64,000 nucleotides of DNA from an uncultured Deinococcota bacterium (GTDB lineage Bacteria; Deinococcota; Deinococci; Deinococcales; Trueperaceae). Made by a program: the position numbers and the translations under genes. Positions 61,901 through 64,000 of this stretch are shown here, piece after piece (position 1 is the stretch's first letter; every line of letters begins with the position of its first letter). Where the stretch lies: NCBI GenBank assembly GCA_947311535.1, contig CAMZLP010000011.1, positions 19,076 to 83,075 of the forward strand, given 5' to 3'. A model generated the notes under the pieces. That model was not told where the DNA came from, made no database searches, and was given only the letters and a program-made list of their open reading frames with translations.

Positions 61901-63699
61901 TAGAAAGTATTGGCAATCTTAGCTTTAGCTATCAAGATCAAGAATTGGATATTCCTAAGGCAGAGTTTTTTGGAGCGGGTCATTGGTTTGTTAGTGGCAA
62001 AATATCTTCCAATGAATTATCTCTTAAGATGGATGCCCAAGATGCAAACTTCAATGCATTTATTGCTCTTATTCCTCAGTTCTCTATTTTTGATGTAGGG
62101 GCTACTGGCTCACTAAGTATTAGTAGCTCAGGTAGCTTAATAGAGCCAAATTTGCAATTTGATAGCTCAGCATTAAATATTACGGTTGCTAATACTGAAT
62201 ATTTGCTTAGCAACGCACATTTAGAACTTATTAAAGATAAATTAGCCGCACAAGGAAAGCTGACAGCATTGTCACCAATTTCTGGTGACTTAGATTTAAG
62301 TGCAGCAGGAAAGATTAAATTACTACCTTGGCAGGTCGAGAATTTTAGATTAGATTTTTCTAGCCCTAGTACTCAACTTACAATTGGCGAGCTTAGAAAC
62401 TTTTCTGGGGTAATTAGTAGAAATACAAACTCAGCTTGGCTAATAGATGCTAAGGGGAGATTAACTAATGAAATTAAACTGTCAGGTTCGCTCAATCCAT
62501 TTAATGTTAATCTAAATGCCGAAAAAATTAATATAGTTGCACCAAGATATTTTGTGGCAAATGCTTTATTAGATGCCAATATAAATATCAATTACAATAA
62601 AAACATCTTTATTTCTGGCGATATTTTTGCTCATAAGGCCGATTTGATAATATCAGGTCGAGAAAAAAGACCAAAGCAAGAGCCGAGCAGGGCACTAGAA
62701 CATATCTTCTTTAACGACCTTAAAATCTCAGCCCCACAAAAGATATTTTTGAATGAGCCAGTTGGCTCGGCCGAGATGAGTTTAAATACAATACTTACAG
62801 GCACAGCAGCAAAGCCAAAATTAAGAGGTCGCGCTGATACCCTCCGAGGAGACTTTCGTTTTTCGGGTAGGTCTTTTATTATTGATAGTGCCGCAGCTAT
62901 ATTCCAACAGGCTCGTGGCATATATCCCCAAATAGATATTAGAGCGCATAGCTCAATTTCTAAAAGAGGAATATTGCGTGGAGTAGAGGATCGTTTATCT
63001 ATTATTGAGCCCCGTAGCGATACTGTTGAGATAGTATTGAAATTAATTGGTAGTGTAGAGGCTTCAAACAACAGCAATGCAGCCTTTAAGCTAGATTTGC
63101 AACCAAGTCTTAGTTCAAACGTAATTATTCAAGATTTGAGCTTTAATAATAGTCGCAAGCTAAATGATAGTGAGCTGTATAGCCTTTTAACTTTGGCTAA
63201 GATAGAATTGCCCTCAATTATATCTGATACAGGTGGTGTCGCCGAGACGGCATTGCAAGGTGCTTTAGATACAGCTATTGATGTTTTAATACTCTCAGCT
63301 TTGCAAAAAGAACTAGGTAATGCTTTAGGGGTAGATATTTTTGAAATTAGAACTACCCCCTTTAGCGCACTATTTGAAGGTCAAGAAGATTTCGGGGTTT
63401 CTTTGCGTATAGGTGCTTATTTAGAAAATGATTTATTTGCTAGCTATAGCTTTACAAGCCAAGGTTTTAGTTCAGAGTTTTCTTTAAGCCATGAGTTTAG
63501 TTTGCGTTACGATTTAGCACCACTTAGCTTAGATTTGCGAGGCAGGCTAAACTTTTTAGAAAATGATTTTTATACTCCAGTGCCAGAATTTGCCTTAGAT
63601 TTAACCTATGCATTTTCTGAACTCAGTTCTATAGAGCTTGGTTTAGATATTTCTAATAGTTCGCAAACTGTAAACTTTGGAGTTGGTTTTAGATGGTAA
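52978..63699 (+). CDS. tamB: Giant TamB-like outer-membrane transport protein
   Basis: A protein of about 3,573 residues. An N-terminal membrane anchor (about 5-22) is followed by thousands of residues of beta-rich AsmA/TamB-type repeats, and it ends in a TamB (DUF490) domain. The final stretch includes NDLFASYSFTSQGFSSEFSLSHEFSLRYDL, read in pieces, and ends VNFGVGFRW. Such proteins form a long hydrophobic groove across the periplasm that moves phospholipids to the outer membrane. Internal tandem duplication is visible (about 55531-57050). ATG 52978 has AAGGAG just upstream; an in-frame start at 52849 would overlap acyP. TamA or BamA is not adjacent. Eleven CTCGAG sites fall in it. E. coli TamB is about 1,260 residues. 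Confidence 0.88.
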   Translation: MAKRYRILIAIVILLQIIYFLPYLPPVRNWLAHKLINTAADAGYTVNYSGYPDGNAWTNIAFRNASLKGRGLDISAKKIRINYFLPSLLLKKISLRLNIDKAKGEINWQDLEFSDKAATIKLDFKTIKLTNSSLAIRDLPYTIPDLYLQDIEINTLADKYRLLALVNSVDGAAKLDAVIGLEPLQIRAKFKDLDLRTIRHWWGGLESGKASGNIIYNDGQLVGKANVENGELIFLNTDVKSINGEVKLNYPDVFLNLNGKTIAGNIKANGKVAIAEQQWSGDIEGDFPLKDAAIWIAKDRINIDLSNWDLLGNVNTKARVYGWQAVNVVGRAKTAGSLQGRDIKELKAVYSYASFEGIRVSIFGNIADGDIEAELNPIENGLEFDLRAKNIVWLENSNTKIDFYFDTANRTNTSLIVNTNIKRAGRDINIFADTVLDNNVWRAELKASDDLAETMTGTLTYQNKIDAQLKLKDLKLPYFADDALAEVVLSGQLGDLLMEADVYRDTELNFKQERLSIIEDFAGHINSTISYDSFEAVTAKLGPLSLAGRADMNFQNAVFNFELQPSQLRGLAEGELAAKRGLLLIEAGKYDLSAAIVANLKADEIAASFEGFASFDNNTANRFRFLSEAAKLSFADAIWQFDLDKQAANIYNTDVFISGQAELASLEDFNLDLFINSELADLALKGTEEDLNFILNAQNTRFVGLANVLEKSFLASAKLADLDLNIDGFLGADGVQARANLHNSQDELILLVNGPADINKLKFDLSGQINVHAALKLAQQYSFLEGLDLRAAEGILKPKISYQNSIASGDIAFEGSYLNYPLKLNSIISKNQELNYSGQTTIQGQSIALSGQAYPEQSLLATNDLGRIEVFRDDFAKFIVSGQGTSPELSFSDWKISQQDWQLSGDLQELDLKLGESKLKFNILDDSWQAFAEINQKARQSNQELQLLANFNSSKENFDGQILGTLFYENNNSSLEIPLSGSLASLDFAKKLSAKDLLALADFDFELLGDLELVGSLKPKTQEYNINGFWLTGNERIELELTGVAAEWQARAYSPNIQASYQAGNLNLDLNNFDPNKFISTYPSNYKLRGQMSYDNELGWTGSFSTANSLNFNNIIIPLNLTAIGAAKKIELTGQAIIQNKDIALSGQIYPKIDIKASNEFGEIFLKRELGEFSLSGGGEIAQIKSQGWLSKTHTWTLTGDLQDVHIALGKSEFDFSWQNSNWQLAGTLNEKIFQNDKEIALWADMSLSKEKPNGEILGSLSYTENDNYLELPISGSLELINFSAKKPAKELLQLAGFDFELLGDVEVSGSLNPKTQVYNLTGFLLTGDERIEMELTGLANDYSARAYSPNIKASIKQNLIQLELIDFRANSLLSSFDYDLANFNSDALLNGLLSFDLSNKYWQGEVLASSNKPLKSQLSLVAQAEKLILSGNLSQSGINLNYSGELWPKLNIDLSSKLAGYGQLSGLLNGSFSQLLATGTILTNEILLEDKIKAKLAAQSFTWLFKPLEDNYFEVFSDLASLSLVGKNLAASFELPITIENEEHLLSAELSGSIYKPIVQAYVEGPVVSGPINYQEQALNSNLSLDPSYWLENLGKQLAVEVSAVKEGEETRIKVLTNIAGKEISLDTLVDGGLNNNSGTASIVFANQEIPISFDTSLGRLELDGKLEDFDLASLNIFAPVGISGLINGELFYNEDSGFNFAINTEGQLREQSFEFEAEYKEKSLFINGQAANRNFELQDMGAGQFHLSSKSNSQTSLDLDINLSYQKIFKLTANGQVNNEDLLLTADFNPKDYKGAWQLSLASINWRGQIEKILDNWQLISNLEDSKGYFNNTPIANSLKLSLIDNQIFLDSLDLLTSYQEQVIKLQASGLVWPKLTLQGLVNIDNYDFVLSAQGSDNLFDLKLQYEQLVLATKINQQLEIKQASLVGKAEHEFIDILADISSDIFWDSETGFSGLANIKASYNDYKANFELLGNSNLSFNGQILNKGLVADILFNIAQNPFDDINGLISARADTSLVNYDDLGLDLLAELDISGSIFKPVLNGELKSKKLNLSGQFNYDKIANFNLTNDNLSIKGGFDNLGIDLDIVANDYDLSRYIDFLKEPRLGASLSLKKAWLEPVLIRTNSLFLNLPNSQINAELNINGHKKLSLDNNIDLQDLKISSLPLLGKLTGPLELDFSNNDLAQTQIRGKLNISGLDYLEDALLLGDIELSGKLSSPTILLNLNAQGSATGSLKAVYQPNLGFYSLTSNVNFADYKSDFSLSLDKAGFAASGQMAFKDYGLFLSEDRNAQKIILNGQGRLENWQGYLDFKNESLALGGQLSAITSSLSGAVTMQGSWAAESDYWLKGDLQDINVFGVELGSANLHLSQGDNKLSLIGEKIRASAFLSKRFSYNIEYLAASLNDSYFATLQGDGNLGSSEFLLELNGSYAEQEFSLPLNLSYSDKLFKIKTDADIFDGHINLDAKADLDSGWQGSLSLNSLTLTESEISYQANILGNIIDPIITGDLNFSRNQALLTGALQISRLEILLDQALSYPQLDQELGIEGKLWPKLDVNISSGDSSLRVLDIDNKLSAQGNIDFKLAFTKIAIKASKDFVDINVAFPDIKDLTFATSLAPSSLESFLLNIKNEGLSFEANNAASGSIELAIKDRLSVTIKDFIYQSPYGEFKLSGQLGEAKIWQGKLVASLERQDYLNWLPEIKTLDFSLIGADDYSIIVNSGDLTFDINMDENFAATIKAKTSRNQLITDLRFDRYFGFSGLFGFGYFLVHKQEASESRLSADFHISKGEIIGSGELSVSGQKLSFSQAWGLENILPKFLNPISSNKKELDLRIDKIALEDLPIFTNKPLYLKAPISGVLRLNQGQVIASFQSPNLTALDNKLPLKIDMIGNLNKLELTGNIAKTTISGALYPDNIDLLFRLEHFPIEALAESIVGNTNVNSSVTGILRFQSSFNDIKNADIRFASEQIVLEQNGVESIGNLSFSYQDQELDIPKAEFFGAGHWFVSGKISSNELSLKMDAQDANFNAFIALIPQFSIFDVGATGSLSISSSGSLIEPNLQFDSSALNITVANTEYLLSNAHLELIKDKLAAQGKLTALSPISGDLDLSAAGKIKLLPWQVENFRLDFSSPSTQLTIGELRNFSGVISRNTNSAWLIDAKGRLTNEIKLSGSLNPFNVNLNAEKINIVAPRYFVANALLDANININYNKNIFISGDIFAHKADLIISGREKRPKQEPSRALEHIFFNDLKISAPQKIFLNEPVGSAEMSLNTILTGTAAKPKLRGRADTLRGDFRFSGRSFIIDSAAAIFQQARGIYPQIDIRAHSSISKRGILRGVEDRLSIIEPRSDTVEIVLKLIGSVEASNNSNAAFKLDLQPSLSSNVIIQDLSFNNSRKLNDSELYSLLTLAKIELPSIISDTGGVAETALQGALDTAIDVLILSALQKELGNALGVDIFEIRTTPFSALFEGQEDFGVSLRIGAYLENDLFASYSFTSQGFSSEFSLSHEFSLRYDLAPLSLDLRGRLNFLENDFYTPVPEFALDLTYAFSELSSIELGLDISNSSQTVNFGVGFRW
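55531..57050 (+). repeat. Tandem duplication of about 295 codons in tamB
   Basis: Two units are clearly related: DFELLGDLELVGSLKPKTQ with WQARAYSPNIQAS, and DFELLGDVEVSGSLNPKTQ with YSARAYSPNIKAS. The spacing is 885 bp at the LLGD segment (55981 and 56866). The GGCTCGAGCC palindrome is at the same place in both (CTCGAG at 56126 and 57011), so it was present before the duplication or is retained after it. Confidence 0.85.
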
Positions 63700-64000
63700 T
63701 AACTTGTATATGTTTTACCAAAAGGAAATGATATTTTAGATAGCTGATTATAAGAAAAGCAAACTTATAATATTTTCTACCCAAGGGGTTTAAACTCCTT
63801 GGATAAATTTGTGAAGACCTATTACTGGTAGGCAATTATTATTTGAACACATGTCTTGTAAAAATACCTTGAAAGAGCTTCATAGCTTAAAACGTGCGTA
63901 ACATCGGTTAAGAGTAAGAGTTCTGTAAGACTGCTTTGCTAAACTACGTATCGAGCTTAGGAAAACTTTCCAAAGCTGAATTCATAAAGAGGCGCTCGCC
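63700..64000. other. 301-bp right edge without a gene; 22-bp near-palindrome
   Basis: After tamB no ORF of useful size is seen. CCAAGGGGTTT and AAACTCCTTGG at 63781-63802 form a 22-bp near-perfect palindrome (one mismatch) but no T-run follows, so it is not a clear terminator. The rest has no recognisable element. Confidence 0.5.

Noticed and set aside
63781..63802. Intrinsic terminator after tamB
   Set aside because: The near-palindrome has no following T-run; it may be an operator or chance.
1..64000. tRNA, rRNA, tmRNA or CRISPR array
   Set aside because: No T-loop-like signatures, conserved rRNA blocks or regularly spaced repeats were seen in the gaps.

Overview
The window is AT-rich bacterial chromosome, mid-30s % GC by eye, and gene-dense. 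About 49 coding regions are listed, four of them broken. I found no rRNA or tRNA gene, no CRISPR array and no intact mobile element. The cell is a diderm: it has an LptF/LptG-type permease, a giant TamB-like protein and several lipoproteins. Several features suggest a Deinococcota-like lineage with unusually low GC: a mreD-mrdA-minC trio, a NurA nuclease, a TamB-like protein of about 3,570 residues, and repeated leaderless promoters (TANNNT followed by 6-7 nt and a start codon). That placement is inference only.

Layout. 1-9.4 kb: the edge of a CPA1-type antiporter, a possible insertion-element remnant, rnhB, ricT and holB (convergent), a metallophosphatase, a PEGA-domain protein, then plsY, recO, a small cupin-like gene and topA on the minus strand. 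9.4-19.5 kb: a lipoprotein gene with a stop codon at its lipobox, then the complete alternative complex III operon actABCDEF followed by a triple cytochrome c fusion. 19.9-26.9 kb: an M48 protease with two YbjQ-type proteins, fruK, an exopolysaccharide-like module (receiver, HEAT-repeat protein, GT2) and an isoaspartyl peptidase. 27-29.8 kb: the cell-shape trio mreD-mrdA-minC. 30-36.8 kb: thiolase, LEA14-like lipoprotein, serA, a class V aminotransferase and guaA. 36.8-49.7 kb: Lgt-like/TlpA fusion, DinB remnant, penicillin-acylase-type amidase, nurA, xanthine dehydrogenase-like xdhAB, LptF/LptG and an M16 peptidase pair. 49.9-64 kb: decayed PIN toxin, YiaA-like protein, SDR, trpC, acylphosphatase and the giant tamB.

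How genes fit together. ActA-F form a quinol:cytochrome c oxidoreductase, and the triple cytochrome at the operon's end probably carries electrons onward. LptF/LptG and TamB serve outer-membrane lipid transport. MreD, PBP2 and MinC serve shape and division. SerA and the adjacent aminotransferase plausibly make serine.

The most unusual signal is DNA-level. The palindrome CTCGAG occurs about 60 times, and its extension GCTCGAGC about 43 times, almost always inside genes and in all reading frames. This resembles the HIP1 element of cyanobacteria in style but has a different sequence. Separately, three otherwise intact genes (lipoprotein, HEAT protein, DinB protein) each carry one in-frame stop, and a VapC-like gene is shredded by frameshifts, which suggests ongoing gene loss.
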